From Morchella semilibera (Eukaryota; Ascomycota; Pezizomycetes; Pezizales; Morchellaceae): 64,000 bases of DNA. The notes under the pieces are model-generated. The model saw only the letters and a program-made list of their open reading frames with translations, was not told the origin of the DNA and made no database searches. The stretch covers positions 2,046,001-2,110,000 of the forward strand of contig WBVU01000009.1 of NCBI GenBank assembly GCA_009192285.1. Direction: 5' to 3'. The translations under genes were made by a program, and so were the position numbers. Below, piece after piece: positions 9,702 to 23,500 of this stretch (positions are counted from its first letter, which is position 1; each line of letters starts with the position of its first letter).

Positions 9702-12700
9702 CTAAATCCCCTGTACCTTTGCGGAACTCGGCGGCTTCAACTTCCGCCTAACGGCCTTCGCCACCCACGGCGGTATCAGGCTGATGGAGCTGATGACGGC
9801 CACCCGCCACACGAACCCTACTGTCACGATGTAGCCCAGGTCGAAATACTCGCCGAGCAGCGGCATGCTGGCGAAGAAGAGGAGGGCCGTGCCGAGCTCG
9901 GCAAAGATCATGTATGCGTGCCTAAGCCCACAGTATTAGCATTTCAAGGAGAAGTTAGAGGGAGGGAGGGAGGGGGATTCCTTACCAGGTGGTTATCTCA
10001 AGCGCGACCATAATTAACTCATTCAAAATAAGGACCGTGAACGATACCGACACCATGCGCTCAAAGTTCTCCTCCCCCAACCCGACCAGGATCTGCGAGA
10101 GGCCTTGTATGATGCTCCCCTGGTAGATACTAACCAGCACCCAGACCCCAAAGCTCCGATAGCTAAGACTGCGCCCCTCCGTGAGCTCCTTATACAGCTC
10201 CGGATATAGCTCCGCTAGGCGCTCGTCCACGTCACGGTCCAGCACCAGCGAAAACACGGGAGCCATGGTGTACACACTCGCGTACCCGACCAGCAGCCAC
10301 CCCTGGTACAGCGCGATGGGCTCGAACCTGCTCGCGATACTGAACATTGTCTGGCACACGCTGATGACGAGACCACGGTGCATGACGAACTGAGCGAGCT
10401 TTGCGGACCGCTTGTAGGAGTTGCGCCCGTGCCATACGAGAAGCTTGGTGAGGTGGCAGAACTGTTCGACAGAGAAGTCGGCGGCGAGGGAGGCCTGGCG
10501 ACCTTCTTTGCCGACGATACCGACGCCAACGTCCGCGGCTTGGATCATGGAGACGTCGTTGCCGCCGTCACCGATGCAGCAGATGCGTTTTTGCGTGTGG
10601 GTGCGGATGAGACGGGCAATATCGGCTTTCTGTGTGGGGGTACAGCGGCAGGCGATGACAGCGGGGAGTTGGACAGCCAGTGTGATGAACTCGGTCTGGT
10701 ATACGGACAGGAACAAAGCCAGTGATTCTCCATCGATAAGGAGACACGAGTCGGTCTTATTCCGGAGAAACTCCAACGCATCGTATGCAAGATCCTTCCG
10801 TTTTACTATTGCATCATGGGTCAGCACTCGCCGCCACCATCACCTCCGGTGAGAAAGAAAAAAACTTACATTTCGCAATTGTATGGACGTACTGTCCCCT
10901 GGAAACCAGCTTAGCACTAACTGCCACACACCGCGCCGTCTCCACCTTGTCTCCGGTCAACATCCAGATCTTAATCCCGGCATTCCTCAGCAACTCTAGT
11001 GAGCGCTTCACATCCTTCTGGAGCTTATCCTCCACACCCGTGACACCCAGAAGCTCCAAATCCCTCTCCAGATAATCCTCCACCACCCGAGCCATCTGCG
11101 TATCCCTACTATGAAGCTGCAAACTGGCGGCCTTGTACGCCGCCGAGAACTCCGCATACTTTGAGTGCGAGAGCTTCTTTCTCCCTACAACCAGCGTTCG
11201 CAAGCCTTCCCTAGCCATGTTGGAGCATTCCTCATCTAGCCAGTCATTCGACTGCACGATGGGAGACATTGTCGTATCCGCACCCTTCTGATAGAACCAG
11301 ATATCGCCGCTTGGCTCCTCCGGCCCACTGAGTAGGTCGGGGGTGTGGTTGTTTACAATGAATTGCACTACGATACCCATACGCTTTCCTTCACTGGTAA
11401 ACGGGAAGACCTCCAAGATCTTGACACGGACGACAACCTCGCCAGTGGCTACAGAGACAAGTCGCATGCCATTGCGGTCACGGTGGACGAGACGCAGCCC
11501 AACAGACTCTGTCCAGCGAACGATAGCAATCTCATCGGGCGAAGAAGCTTGATATGTTGTCGTTGTCTCTGTCGTACCTTCTTCCGTCGCTGTAGTCGGC
11601 GTCACATTATGGCAGAGCGCAAGCGCCAATACCACATCCCGTACCCTCGTGCCAATCTCCCTACGTGTCCTAGTAGTATTCCCCGTCCCTGCGCTCGGCG
11701 CCGCAACGTAATTTTGCACACCACTGCCGGCGCCAGCTTCACCGGCAAGGAAACCTTGTTTAATGTAGTCGGCCACCTCTTCCATTGCCTCGCCCGCATA
11801 TGATACCGTACCAACGTGAATCTTCTTGAGCTCCATGTCGTTCTGCGTGAGCGTGCCCGTCTTGTCGCTCAGTAAGTACTCGACTCTCCCGAGCTCCTCG
11901 GGAATGGTGGATGTACGAACGACGCAGCCAGCGATGTTTTGGTCGTGCTCAATAAACCATGCGTAGGCGGACTTACCCATATCGAGGTTGACACGCAGCG
12001 AAATCGGGATAATTGTTGAGAAAAGGACCAAAAAGCGGAGAATCTGCAGATACCATGGGCTTCGCTTAACGCCGCCATCTTCTTCCTCGGCCGGGTGGCC
12101 TTCAGCGGCTTGGAGGACAACGAGAGCAATTGAGAGCGATAAGGTGATTGCGCAGAGAATCTTGGTCAAGTTATTGATCTCCCTCTCGAGCAGACCAGTC
12201 TTGCTACGACTCCGGGAGGTAGACAGAGCAGCACGGGTTTCTGGACCTGTATAAATGATTGCCGCCAAAGTTGTCGAGTTGGAGGCTAGTACCGTGTTTG
12301 CCCACGCCGTATTGTCAATCGACAGCCCAACTTTGAAACCCGCTCGCGGCGTATACGGGCTTGCAAGTGACGACTCTGTATTCTCATCCTCCGGTATCGA
12401 ATGCGGTTCGTACGCCAGTGACCCTACAAAGTTATTCACCTCCCTACTCGGCGCGCTCGCAGTGACCGTGACCCCCGCCAAAGACCCAGCCCACAATGCC
12501 TGTGTCGGCGCCGGTGCAAGCCTCAACTTCCAGTCCGTCTCTCCATCCAGTTGGTCGGTACGGATAAACGCCTCCCCCGAGGCCTCTTCTTTCTCGTTGT
12601 TTGTCTCGTTCGATAACGTCTTTAGGATTATCACGTCTGCGGGTACCCGCTGGTCCTTCTTCAGGATTATTATATCCCCAACTCTAAGGTCCCGTGATTT

Positions 12701-13618
12701 CTTCATGAGCGTAAGGGTGTCGTCTAGATGATCCCCCGCATTTTTCCGCTTCGTTCCGGGGGCGAAGGAGAGGACCTCGTATAGTTCACTATTGGCCTCT
12801 TTGTCCCGCCGCCGGCGTGCAATGTCGTCGTGTGCCTCCTTCCCCAATGTAATTGCAAGCACAAATACTAGTGGGACTATATAACTGCTGAGGTATCCTA
12901 TCCGCAATGCCGGAATACATTGGCTGAGTGCCACAAGTAAAAAGTAGAGGTTGAAAAAGAAACTAAATTCATGGTAGAGAGTAAGTGGTAAAAACGTGAT
13001 TGGTGTAAATTTATGATTCGAGATGATATTCGGCGGGTATACCGCCTCCTTCCCTTTCCTCTTACTGAGCGCCTTCAGGCCCCCCACGCCCGCCGCCCCC
13101 GAGGCCCCCAATCCCACCACCCTTGTCTCCTTACTCGGTTTAAAGTCCAGATCCACCTCCGGCTCCGCATCCCCTCCTGCCACGCCTGCCGCCGCCCCCG
13201 AGCCCCCAATTCTCCCTGGCCGTAAACTTAACCGACTGCTCAATCTCCGCAGAAGCCTCCTCTTGCCCCCTCCAGCATTGCCATTCTGAACCGACTCCCT
13301 ATCCGCCCCATTCTCTGCATCGTGCTCTGCCAGAAGTGCCTCCTCGTCCTCGTCGAGCTCCTCCCGCCGCACACCCCGTCGTCCCAGCCCCATCCTCAAG
13401 CTCCGCAGTGCAATGCGCGCGCTATCGCCGCTCTCCCTTGTGGTGCTATCACGGTGGTCCCGTTCGCGGTCTCGCTCGCGCTCGCGCTCGGACGAGAGAA
13501 TTGAGCGGCTTGCGGCGCCGTCGTGCAGCTCCGCGAGGTCGAGGTCGAGGTCCGAGGAGGATGCAGAAGAGTAAGTGGGGGAGGGTGGGCGATGATGCTG
13601 GTAGTTGTGGGTGGACAT
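9702..13618 (-). CDS. NEO1: P4-type ATPase, Neo1-like phospholipid flippase
   Basis: Exons 13618-10870, 10805-9986 and 9921-9702, with two 64-nt introns, encode 1262 residues. P4 ATPases use ATP to move phospholipids to the cytosolic leaflet; Neo1 is the Golgi/endosome member that works without a Cdc50 subunit. Diagnostic features are the first membrane pair within [20 protein letters not shown], the Neo1-like [17 protein letters not shown], the phosphorylation motif DKTGTLT near residue 585 with Asp as acceptor, [11 protein letters not shown] in the nucleotide domain, and [19 protein letters not shown] near residue 996. The C-terminal domain continues through ALEITTW across the last intron to a short basic tail. 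The N-terminus carries about 200 low-complexity residues (Arg/Glu/Asp repeats), longer than in yeast. The reading frame is intact and all catalytic motifs are present. Confidence 0.94.
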
Positions 13619-15800
13619 TTCAGAGTGGGTATGAAGGGGGGGTGGGGACCTATTCCCCTATTTATGGCGGTGGACAAGTGTGTGGTTGTGGGTGGATGTG
13701 TGGGTGCGTTGGTAACTGGACGGGGGTTAGATAGGGAGGGCAAGATGTGCTGGTCGAGGGCTGGTAAGGAGCTGCTGCTATTGCTGCTGCTGGTAGGTAG
13801 CTGGTGTGGTGGGTGATTGATGAGCTGTGCAAAGAACGTATCGGGATAGGAGGTGCAAGGAGAAGAAGATAGCGGCTCAAATGGGGGGGGGGAGCTCTCT
13901 GTGGGGTGGATGGCTGGGTGATGGATAGATGTGATGTGATGCAGGGTGCGTTTGTGCTTTGAGGTGTGTGGATGCTGTTGCTGCTGCAACGTATGTATGA
14001 TATGTATGTCTTCGTATCTGGGGGTGCTGATCGTGTGCTCCTCTGATTTAGAATCAGGGGAGTGGGCGAGTAGTATAATAGAGGGGAGTATATATTATAG
14101 TTCTGTAGATGATGTATAACAGAAGGTATTGTATATATCAAGTATATACTGAAGCTGACAGTGACAATGATGCTGATGCTGATGCTAATGATGATGATGG
14201 CAATGAAAGTGCCCAAAGGAGTGGCAGCAGAAGCAGCAGAAGATGAAGACGATGGAGAGGATGAAGATGAACAGGAAGGAGAAGGGAGAAGAATCCCACT
14301 CCTCGCCAAGGAAGGATACCCGTATATTTCAGCACAGCGCCTTCTTTTACTTTCAGCCCCGTATCTAAATGTACCTACCTACACCTAATATTTGATTCTA
14401 CTTATACACATACGCGGCTTTCCCGGGGGCGGGGGCCCTATGACCACTTCGGGGTCCCGGAGTGTAACTTGCGGTACGGCAACGTAACACCCCGGCTTGG
14501 CGAGAGGTCGGTGGGCCGTGGATGGTTGCTAAGGGTTGGGGGAGGGATCATGAGAGAGCACTCGCTGGGGGTGGGTACAATAGAGGGGAAGGTACATGTA
14601 GGTACATGTATCTTGTACCCACATGTACTTATGGTGTATGTAGCTTGCTTGTTTGGGCCGCGTTACCGTTGCTGGGGGGTAAGTACATGTAACACAAAAC
14701 TTTATTTCTTTGGAGATCATCGAGAGTGCCATTAAAGTTACATGCATCTGTGGAGTACAGCATCTTGGATAAATGAACACTTGGGAAATAGAATGTAGGT
14801 ATTCTACATATGCCACTGACTAGCAGCAGGCCACCCCCCTCAGAATTAACACTAATATTTAGTAAACTACACACCCTTCAGATTAACCAAAGCAAAGTCA
14901 ATTTGCACCCCAATTGGATATCGCATGCATCCCCAAATGCATCCACCCTTTATGATCGCCTATCTATACAACGCCCCACCCCACCAAGAAAGAAAGAAAG
15001 AAAACAAAAAACAAAAAACAAAAACAAAAAAACAGAAAACACACGATACCGACAGCCCAGCCACAGCCTCACATTCACAGATCACATCACATCACACAGA
15101 ACACCGATATGAGTTTCAGTCGAGCGATGATAGAGGTGGAAAACGATTCGTTTTTCTCCCAAAACCCTAAACCCCCTCCCCCCCCGGCCAAGCAAAGATC
15201 CAGCTGAACGTCTTCCCCCACCTACAAAAAATTAAGGTTGCGATAAAGAAAGAAAACCGAAAAGCCACATGTCTTCGGTTGAGTGCCACCCGCCGCATAA
15301 ATATATATAACAAAAATAAGCTTGGGAATAAACGCACCAACGGCGCCTAGCTAGCTAGATGGCCTGTATCCTAGGGTATTATCAAAGAATTGCTGCTACG
15401 AAAGAAAGAGCCACCCTTACATATGAAATATTTGGGGAAGGAGTGACCGTGTGAGTGTGAGAGATCTAGAGTGAGAGAGGAGAGAGGATGCGCGGAGAAG
15501 ACAATAGAGGAGGGATGAGAAACGAACCGATAACGAAATAACGAACCCGCCCAGCTTTTGTGGTGTATAATACCAATGATAAAAGGGAGAAAAAGAATCG
15601 TAAAATGCCATAAATGTGCCCCCTGTGAATAAAGTATGAAGGAAAGCGAGAAGAGAGGGGGGGGGGAAAGCCAAATCAACCAGCAGCGATAATAAAATAA
15701 AAAAAAAAGAGAAAACGAGAGAGGGAGAGAGAGAGAGAGAGGTATATATATATCCAGCCTGCCTGAGGATAACAAAAAGGTCCACTTTTTTTTTTTTTTT
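13619..15800. other. intergenic spacer and flippase 5' region
   Basis: Open frames near 13662-14309 (minus) translate into Ser/Thr/Pro/His runs and are leader or promoter sequence of the flippase gene. Three TACATGTA palindromes cluster at 14593-14691. A/C-rich (14985-15040) and GA-rich (15716-15742) microsatellites follow. No gene recognised. Confidence 0.6.
15716..15742. repeat. GA microsatellite
   Basis: GA/GGA repeats followed by TATATA, about 60 bases past the stop codon of the next leftward gene; probably in its 3' UTR. Confidence 0.75.
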
Positions 15801-15802
15801 TT
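15786..15802. repeat. T homopolymer, 17 bases
   Basis: The run touches the TAA stop codon of the leftward gene at 15801-15803, so the mRNA has an A tract directly at and after its stop. Confidence 0.8.
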
Positions 15803-17522
15803 AACTACGGCTCCTCAACGCATCAAACAACCCACTAATCCTCCTCCCCCACTTCCTCTTTTCTCTCTCAGACTTTTTCGTCTCCACGGACGGCGTCGTC
15901 GATGCAGCCTGCTTCTGTTTCTCCCGATGTTTCGCCGGCGAATTGGGTAATGAGACGGAATTTGTATGTCTATGCCCCTTGAAGCTCCTATTGATACACC
16001 CGACCGTTGGTGGCGTCGTCGGCGACGCCGGGACCCTGACTATCGTCTCCGGGGTCGTCGCCCTCGACCTCTCCATAACCGGCGACGCCCTTCCAAAGTT
16101 CCTCAGCACGCCTGTGGAGTGCGCCCTTCCCCTTGGCTGGGCACCCCCTAATGAGTTTGCCCGCCTCGGTGGCGTCAATGACCCTGCCTCTCCTGGAGAG
16201 GGCGCGCTATGTCGGTGGTGATTTGTCGTGACATCATGTGCCAGCAGCGTCCCAGTCCTGCGGGGCCTCCGCGGAATATGCTCGTCGAAGGCGCCCTTGC
16301 CGCCAGGGGGGTCAGAGATGGAGCGCGCCGCGATTGATGGCCGGTTGTAGACGGGGGAGAGACGACCGCCGGGAAAGAGAGAGGAGGATGGCGCAAGTGG
16401 GTAGTGGGGCTGGGAGGGGTCGTCGAGGCGCATATTGCTTGCGACAAAACCCTCGCGGAGGGCGATCCAGATGCCAGAGACGAGCATGAGGGAGCGCATG
16501 TGTTCGCTGGTCTTGACCATGATCCGCTCTTCGGGTACCTGAAAGGCGACGCCTAGGGGACTAGATGTTGTTGTTGGGGAACCTGGCCGCGAGTGCGGTG
16601 GTGTTGCTGTAGGAGATGCTAGGGGTGAGGACAGTGACGGGAGCGGGTAGCTGTCATTGATCTCGATTGTCTGTTTCGTCAGACACCCAAGGATGGGGTG
16701 TTTCCTGGAGTTTGGGTTGACAAGAGAGAACTGGAACTTCTTCTCCTCCTCCCCAGTCTCGCTCTTGGTGGTCTGGTAGGATCGTCTGCGTGGGTTTGCA
16801 GACTTTGGGTTCCACCGCGCCATCAATATATTCCCATCCTCCTCGTGAGCCACAAATTCGTATCCTCCAGCAGCTGTCGCCGACACCTCCCATTGCGGAC
16901 CACTGCTCAGTTGGATTACTGTGATCCTTGAGCCCTTTCCATCCTCACCATCCATCTTCCTATATCCCGAGGACACGGACGCAACCACCTGCCTAGCACT
17001 CAGGCTATCCTCATCATCTTCATCGTCCTCATCATGTCCAAAATCTTCACTTGAGAGAAACACTAGATCCTGCATCCCCATGCCATTCCCAAAGAACTTC
17101 CCTAGCTTCCTCTTCAGCCTTGGGGCAAATACTGACGCCGGCAGCACATCCAGTGTTGGTAACGGACGTGTTGTGTTTGAGAGCTTTTGCAGCTGCACCA
17201 CCAGCGACCTTGAAGGCTTAAACGTGTGGTGTGATCCTGGCGGGGGCTGTGCCAGGTGATATGATGTTTTCGACCTTGGGAGCTTCTTTGGTGGTGGTGG
17301 AGGTGTTGTTGGAATATCCTCAAATATAGGCGTTGGGACAGTGGGGACGGGGGCAGGGGCCGGGGGGACAGCTGTGATGGAGGTCCTAGAGGACTGCTGT
17401 ACAGTGTTGGGACTGAGCATCTGGAGAGCACACGAGGCCAGCCCGCTGGGTGATGTTGGACCACAAAACTCGTGCCCGTGTGCGGCGGCGGCGTTGGCTG
17501 TGAAGAGGGTTAAGAAGGACAT
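15801..17522 (-). CDS. conserved-looking fungal protein of unknown function
   Basis: A single open frame of 573 residues. It starts with a short hydrophobic Ala-rich segment (MSFLTLFTANAAAAHG), not a confident signal peptide. Next come a Pro-rich linker (residues 50-85) and a compact central region (about 115-290) with VFAPRLKRKLGKFF, an acidic EDDEDDEDS run, a beta-rich stretch including PQWEVSATAAGGYEFVAHEE, and KKFQFSLVNPNSRKHPILG. A second ordered part around residue 330 reads MRSLMLVSGIWIALREGF. The tail is Ser/Pro/Arg-rich and ends KKSEREKRKWGRRISGLFD. The ordered core looks like a family I have seen as uncharacterised across Pezizomycotina, without a known activity. No enzyme motif is visible. 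An unseen upstream exon is possible. Confidence 0.75.
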   Translation of the reverse strand: MSFLTLFTANAAAAHGHEFCGPTSPSGLASCALQMLSPNTVQQSSRTSITAVPPAPAPVPTVPTPIFEDIPTTPPPPPKKLPRSKTSYHLAQPPPGSHHTFKPSRSLVVQLQKLSNTTRPLPTLDVLPASVFAPRLKRKLGKFFGNGMGMQDLVFLSSEDFGHDEDDEDDEDSLSARQVVASVSSGYRKMDGEDGKGSRITVIQLSSGPQWEVSATAAGGYEFVAHEEDGNILMARWNPKSANPRRRSYQTTKSETGEEEKKFQFSLVNPNSRKHPILGCLTKQTIEINDSYPLPSLSSPLASPTATPPHSRPGSPTTTSSPLGVAFQVPEERIMVKTSEHMRSLMLVSGIWIALREGFVASNMRLDDPSQPHYPLAPSSSLFPGGRLSPVYNRPSIAARSISDPPGGKGAFDEHIPRRPRRTGTLLAHDVTTNHHRHSAPSPGEAGSLTPPRRANSLGGAQPRGRAHSTGVLRNFGRASPVMERSRATTPETIVRVPASPTTPPTVGCINRSFKGHRHTNSVSLPNSPAKHREKQKQAASTTPSVETKKSEREKRKWGRRISGLFDALRSRS

Positions 17523-20500
17523 GGCGTCTGGGCATGAACCCTCCTCTTCTTTGGCAAATGTGCACTGTAGCCAAGTTGAGCAATGCTTCTTGCAGGTGAG
17601 TGAATACCTGCTTGATGGAATTGGTTGCGAAAAACTAGCCCCGGTGTTGTGATGTGGTACTGGTAGCTAACTGGAGATGGTAGTGAGTTTCCGAGACACG
17701 CAGTGTGAGTAGTACCTGGATACCGGAAAATCAGGCACTGTTGATTGTATATATACCAATTGGGGATATGTATCGACCAAAATTTTTAGGGAGGCTGGTA
17801 GTAAAAGTGGTTGTAGCAGGGTGTAGTAGTAGCAAAAACAATAGTAGTAGAAGCAACTAGTAGCAGGGGGGAAATTCTTTTAGTATATGAGCGAAGGTGA
17901 AAAAGGGACTTGAAGGGGAAGAGTGAAGGAAGGGGGTGTGAAAGGATTAGATAGGGCTGGAGGGAGGAAAGCCATGATGATATAACCCATAGCTTCAGCA
18001 GGCACCGGCAGGTAGTGGTAATGTCTGATGAGTGGGTGTTCCTGTACGTACAAGGCAAGGTTGCTCGAAGCAAGGTGGAGGGGGGAGAGGGAGGGAGGGG
18101 GGGGGGGGAGGTTTTCTTTGCAGGGCGGCGCCAGTAAGTGTGTGCGGGCCGCTAATTCGACCAACCCAAACCCAAAGCTTTAGACACACGGAAACTCAAA
18201 GTACCCACACACCGAAGTCAACTTGCTCTCTCGGTGCCCCGGGGCTCCGAATACCCGTAGGGGGGAAGTCGTGAATGATCCTAATAATTGTTATTAATGG
18301 GTTTTTCTAGATATTCAGTGTAGTGTCAGAAGTCTATCTTCAGAGTGATCGCTTAATTGCACCCTCCCGTTCTTTTTTACTCATGACGGGAACGAACACG
18401 AGCTGATTGATGAGTAGAACATGTAAGTATGGAGGAGTCCTTCCGTTGTTGTAGGACCGACCATGTAGGTTGGTACTGGCGGAATTAAACTCAGAAACAG
18501 ACTCAATCAAGGCCAGGCAATTACAAGGACCATGCGCAGAGAGGGAGAGGCTCCTCGTCTTCTCTATAGTACATGATGTACCTAAATGTACCTATGTAAA
18601 TCTCTATCTTGCCCACATACGCCGCATTATTCTATTCTATTCTACTCTACCATGCCCCCCCATACGTCCCACACCAGTTCCTCTCGCTGGCCATCTGAAG
18701 CGCTTGTTCTGGTCGGCGTAGCCGGACCACGTCTCAAAGCCTCTCTACTCACAACCCGGTTCTGTACCACCACTAATGTCATGTCATAGAGTACATGTAG
18801 GTACCTACATACACATTAAGATAGACCTGGGGATGAAAGAAAAAAAAGATCCTTTCAGACCCAGTATTATCGGCCGAAAGCTTATTATTCAAGCCCACTT
18901 AATATAATGATGATGATGACGATAATGATAATGATACGGGATTAAGTTAGTCACTTCCAGATCCTGCCTCTGTGATTCCTCTTTCTAGGTAACTCGCAAC
19001 TTTTATTCCTCCGCCTCCGAGTCCCAAGTGAAAAAAACAGACCAGTGAAAAAAAGTACTCCCGATCACCTAGCGCATCTTCAACCACTCATCGAAGGCTA
19101 TTCTTAATCCTAGCCACTTTCTCTCCTCCCCCCCCCCCCCTTTGTAGAGCCGCAGCTGGCTGTGCATTAAGCGAAGTTTTCTCCTATTGGCCAGCTGTGC
19201 AGCTCCATAGATGTGTGTGTGCTTTTTTTAAGCGCAATCTTGTGCTGAACCTGACTTGAGACGAAACCCAACCGAGTGCACTGTTCAGAGTCTGTGATCC
19301 AGAAATATTTCCTATTCCCAACTAGTGGAGGGGCACATATCGAGCTGTTCATGAGAGGACGGATTTGTGCGGGGCCCTACCTAATCCGACCATGTCTAGA
19401 TAGTGGTCCTTTTTGCACACTTGGGAAATCGTTCACCTGGATCCTGCAATTGTTTCCCTCTCCCACCCACCCACTCTCTCTCTCTCTCTTTTGGTAGCCT
19501 CGTTATGTGAACTACCTTCATGTACTTTAATTTGCACGTACCAAGAGTCCAAGACTCTCCTCCTTTCCACGTTACGTGCCATACTCACACGGGCTTACGA
19601 CTACAATTAGCGAGCAGCCCGCCAATGAGCGTCGGGAATTCGTCCCACTAGGTCTGCTGCTACCCTTTTTTCTACTGTTTTTCCAGAAAAGGATACCGTG
19701 CAACATTGCAGATCCCACCTATCGATTGTGATGGTTACCTACGTACACCCATGGCATTGCAGATAGGTAGTAAATTATAGAGATAGAAGTCGTACCTACA
19801 TGTATCTAGAGCACACACTCGTCGTACGTCCATGACGAACCTTGCGTGACGCCAGAGGAAAAAAAAATATTCAATATATTCCAAAAACAGGATGCTCTAT
19901 CACTGAATAAACCAAGTATTGCTCATAATGACCAGCTGCCTACATACTACATGTATGTATATTAATGTACATACATGTACCTACACTCGATGGTTCTAAT
20001 CTGCCTTCCTGCCTGCCTGGCTCAACAGAAGCAAGGGAGGGTGGGATGCGTCCGATAATCATACCTAACCAGTCTACAGTTTGCCTGTAACCAACCTACA
20101 TCTACATATCTGCCCACTTTCTTCCTGCCCTATCGACTCCAGCCATCTCTACGGTGCTAGCCAATAAACACATCTTACGCCTCGTGCAAATCTCTGTAAT
20201 AAACAAACAACCGCTTATGTGATGTGTATTGTAGTACCAATCCTCTATTCAGTCTGTCAGTCAGTACCGGACAATCAAATCAAATTCATGTGTCCACTGC
20301 ACCAGATCCTGCAAACTGCAAGTCCAAATAAGCTCTGTACTCCACACACGTAGCCCGTAGGTAACGTGCCAGCTGCCTATGAGCCTCTATCACTGGCCAA
20401 TCCAATCCCAAGAACTCTCTTTTGCACTTGCCTTGCTGGACGCTCGGCTTGGTGAGGGGTTGATGCCATCGAACAAAAAAGAAAAGGGAGCCACAATGTC

Positions 20501-23500
20501 AAGCCTGACATATGCAGACTCAGTTTTCGGCCCGAGTCAATTAGAAGAAAGCAAACGTCTTTTTCTCTTCTCTCTTCATCCCCAGAGCATTCCTGGGTAC
20601 ATCTTGCAAAAATGATCCTCAGACCCTATTATGCACAACACCTGCATGTCACCCCCCTCCCCCCTCACATCAATCAGTCAGTCCTTAGCTAGCTAGCCCT
20701 CAAGGGAAATAAGACCCATGGAGCCTGCAGCAACGGCGAGATGGGGGGGAGGGGATCGCTTTCTCGGATTCCGGAACACCACACATCCCGGCCCGGGCCA
20801 AAAGGAAAAAAGAAACCTCACGTGCAATGGATGGAATAATTTATAACGTCTGCTAGAGGAGAAAGAAAGAAAAAAAGTTCCACCCTGATGCAAGATGTAG
20901 CGGCGGCCGGAAAAATTTGTACCGGACAGGCTACAGAAAGGAAAGCTTGTGTTTGGACCTGCGGAAGCGCCAAGGGGTCGAGAAACACATTACATGATAC
21001 ATGCTCTAGCTAACCAAGCAGCATTCCATGATGGCCGTTGAGTGTCGAAATAAACCCTTCTTGCTTACTCTGTGGAGATCTGGACCGCGAGAGCACGCCA
21101 CGTACGTTGGTATTTACGATAGCTGCACAATTCATACCTGTCCTATCTACTTCCTTACTGTACGCAGGAAGGATCTAGATTATCGAGTGTAGCACTCATC
21201 CCGCTTACAATGTTTGGTTTGTCGTCAATCCTAGTCAACGTCGGGTGCCAGTATCAAACCTGAAATACCTATTGCATTCCAGCTCGATATGATGCGAGCC
21301 TCACTCAGGTAACTCTTGGAATCGCAGCACAAGATATTACCGGGTGGGCTATCGAATAGGGTTTGATACCCAGTACATGTACCTACACACATAACTCAAC
21401 TCTACATATCCATGGTATTAAATCTTTGTCCCTCTCTGACCCACCCAGCAACCTAGAAGATCCGGACTGCATATGTCACACCGTCTTTTTTTTTTTTTCT
21501 GTGCGAAAAAAACGGAGATCGGTAGCACCGCGCTAACTATGATGATATTTCACAACATGGGTAATTAGAGTAGGTAGGGATGACTGGGCCCCGTTGACCC
21601 AGCTGGGCCTTACCGGTACCAGTTGTCACTTGCGTGCAAATCGGCCCACTGGTAGAGGGTGGTTAACTAATCTGATAGTCCCCTTCATGTATTCGTTCGG
21701 GGCCCGGGACAACAGACATACCTAGCAGACGAGAGGGAGTCATGAGTCTCCCAACCCGGGGAAATGGAAACGATTGGTTGATAGAGGAGATCTATACACA
21801 TGTGCAACCATCAATATTTGATGTATCATTCTCTGAAGGATCTTTCTATACAGATAGACCTTACTCATCATGCTAGTTCTGGAATTCTGGTAGCTAGCTG
21901 CACTGAGTATATACCGAGGCTTCTGGAGGATCCTGATCCGATAGTGTTATGTACTGCTAAGGGTCTGCCTACCTTGCGTTATAAGGCCCGTAACCTGCGG
22001 GCGTTCCCGTGCTGGGTCGGCCATTAGTTGTTCCACTACTGCATAGTTAGCTCGGAATAGCTTCTGACCGCATGCTATGGGACGCTGATGATCCCGCCGC
22101 CGAGGTTAACGAAAAATTTGTTACTCGCCGACTCGTTCGCTTCTTAGAAAGCATCGTCATTCATGCGACTTAATCGGGGACGCCGAGAGAGAGAGGGAAA
22201 TGTTTATTCCAGGCATCTTCCTCACTCAGGAAGTGTTTTTGGCGGAAAGGGAAAAAAACATTTATATTGCTACCCGCACAGTCGGAATTTCATGAGCAAC
22301 AGGGATTTCCCCCCTCGGCAAGAAGGGGAATTAAAAAGGTTCTTCTAAGTGGAGAGTTTGAGAAGAAGAAAAAAGAATCAGCCTTAGCATTCCGTACACA
22401 TGAGGCTTGACTCATTAACCCAGCTAGCTTTACTTACTAGGTAGCCTGACAGTGTCTACCTATGTGGGACTGCCCGCGTGAGGAATTTTCCTCCCTTCCT
22501 CTTCTCCCTCCCCAGTGGGGGATTTACAGAAATGTAGAACGAATTGTTTTTTCGCTGTTTTTGCGACGCCGGTCTGTGCGGAACCCGAAGTTGTGGCGCC
22601 ATCGAGTGATGGCACGTGGTTGGAGTTCTATATATCTACTCTGCGACATGACTATCATTCCTACCCCTCACCATTGATATGGGAGAAGCCGGAGAGGAAG
22701 AGGGGTAGATAGGTATGTAGCCGTTCCCGATGATGAATATGGATGCTCAGCTGGGCCAGTTGGGTACATACATGTAGCTATCCGAGCCGGATTCGACTCG
22801 GTGGTTGTGAGGTATCAGATCGCGGTGCTGGATGGAAGCCGTGCTTGAAAGTGGGGCTAGGGCGTAGAATATTGAGCTTCAGTTTTCTGTGGCGTGCATG
22901 GGGCCCGGATGAGGATTCTAGCTGAGCCTGTGGATGCGAATGTGACGAACATCGGGCCGAAGGGAACCCGGCGGGACTTTAATTGGCCTTCGGGTCATGC
23001 ATGGCGGTCATTTGGCAACTATACATATACGGGCCTCCATCCCGGATAAATCCGGGTTCTAAGGTTTCTAGCTACGGTGGGGATAAATGCACTCGACCGC
23101 TGGAGGCTGGCTAGCTGGGCCATTCTGAGTGCAAGAATGATGAATGATACGATGACTGCAAATGCTGGACGTCATGGGACGATATCGTACTACGTAAATA
23201 TATTTACAAGCGCCCGGTGGCTGTCTATACAGTAACTGGGCTGGTTGTTAATATTTGCATAGATGGCTACGGGGAGGACCGGATGGGTCATTGTCGTTTA
23301 TCTGATGTACGGCGTTGGGGGTGTCCGTAACCGTATTGCTGATGCGGCGTTCCTAGAGTTGAGAAGGAGTAAAGTGCATCAGCCCTAAATTGCTATTTTT
23401 GGGGTGGTTACTATCTTCGGCGTTTGTTTAATTACAAGGGGATACGTTGGCGCCGTGCGTGGGGGGAGTTCCAGGTGTCAATGATCGTGGGGTTCGGAAA

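Noticed and set aside
13662-14309. 215-codon minus-strand frame upstream of the flippase
   Set aside because: Translates into Ser/Thr/Pro/Ile runs from simple-sequence DNA; more likely 5' leader and promoter.
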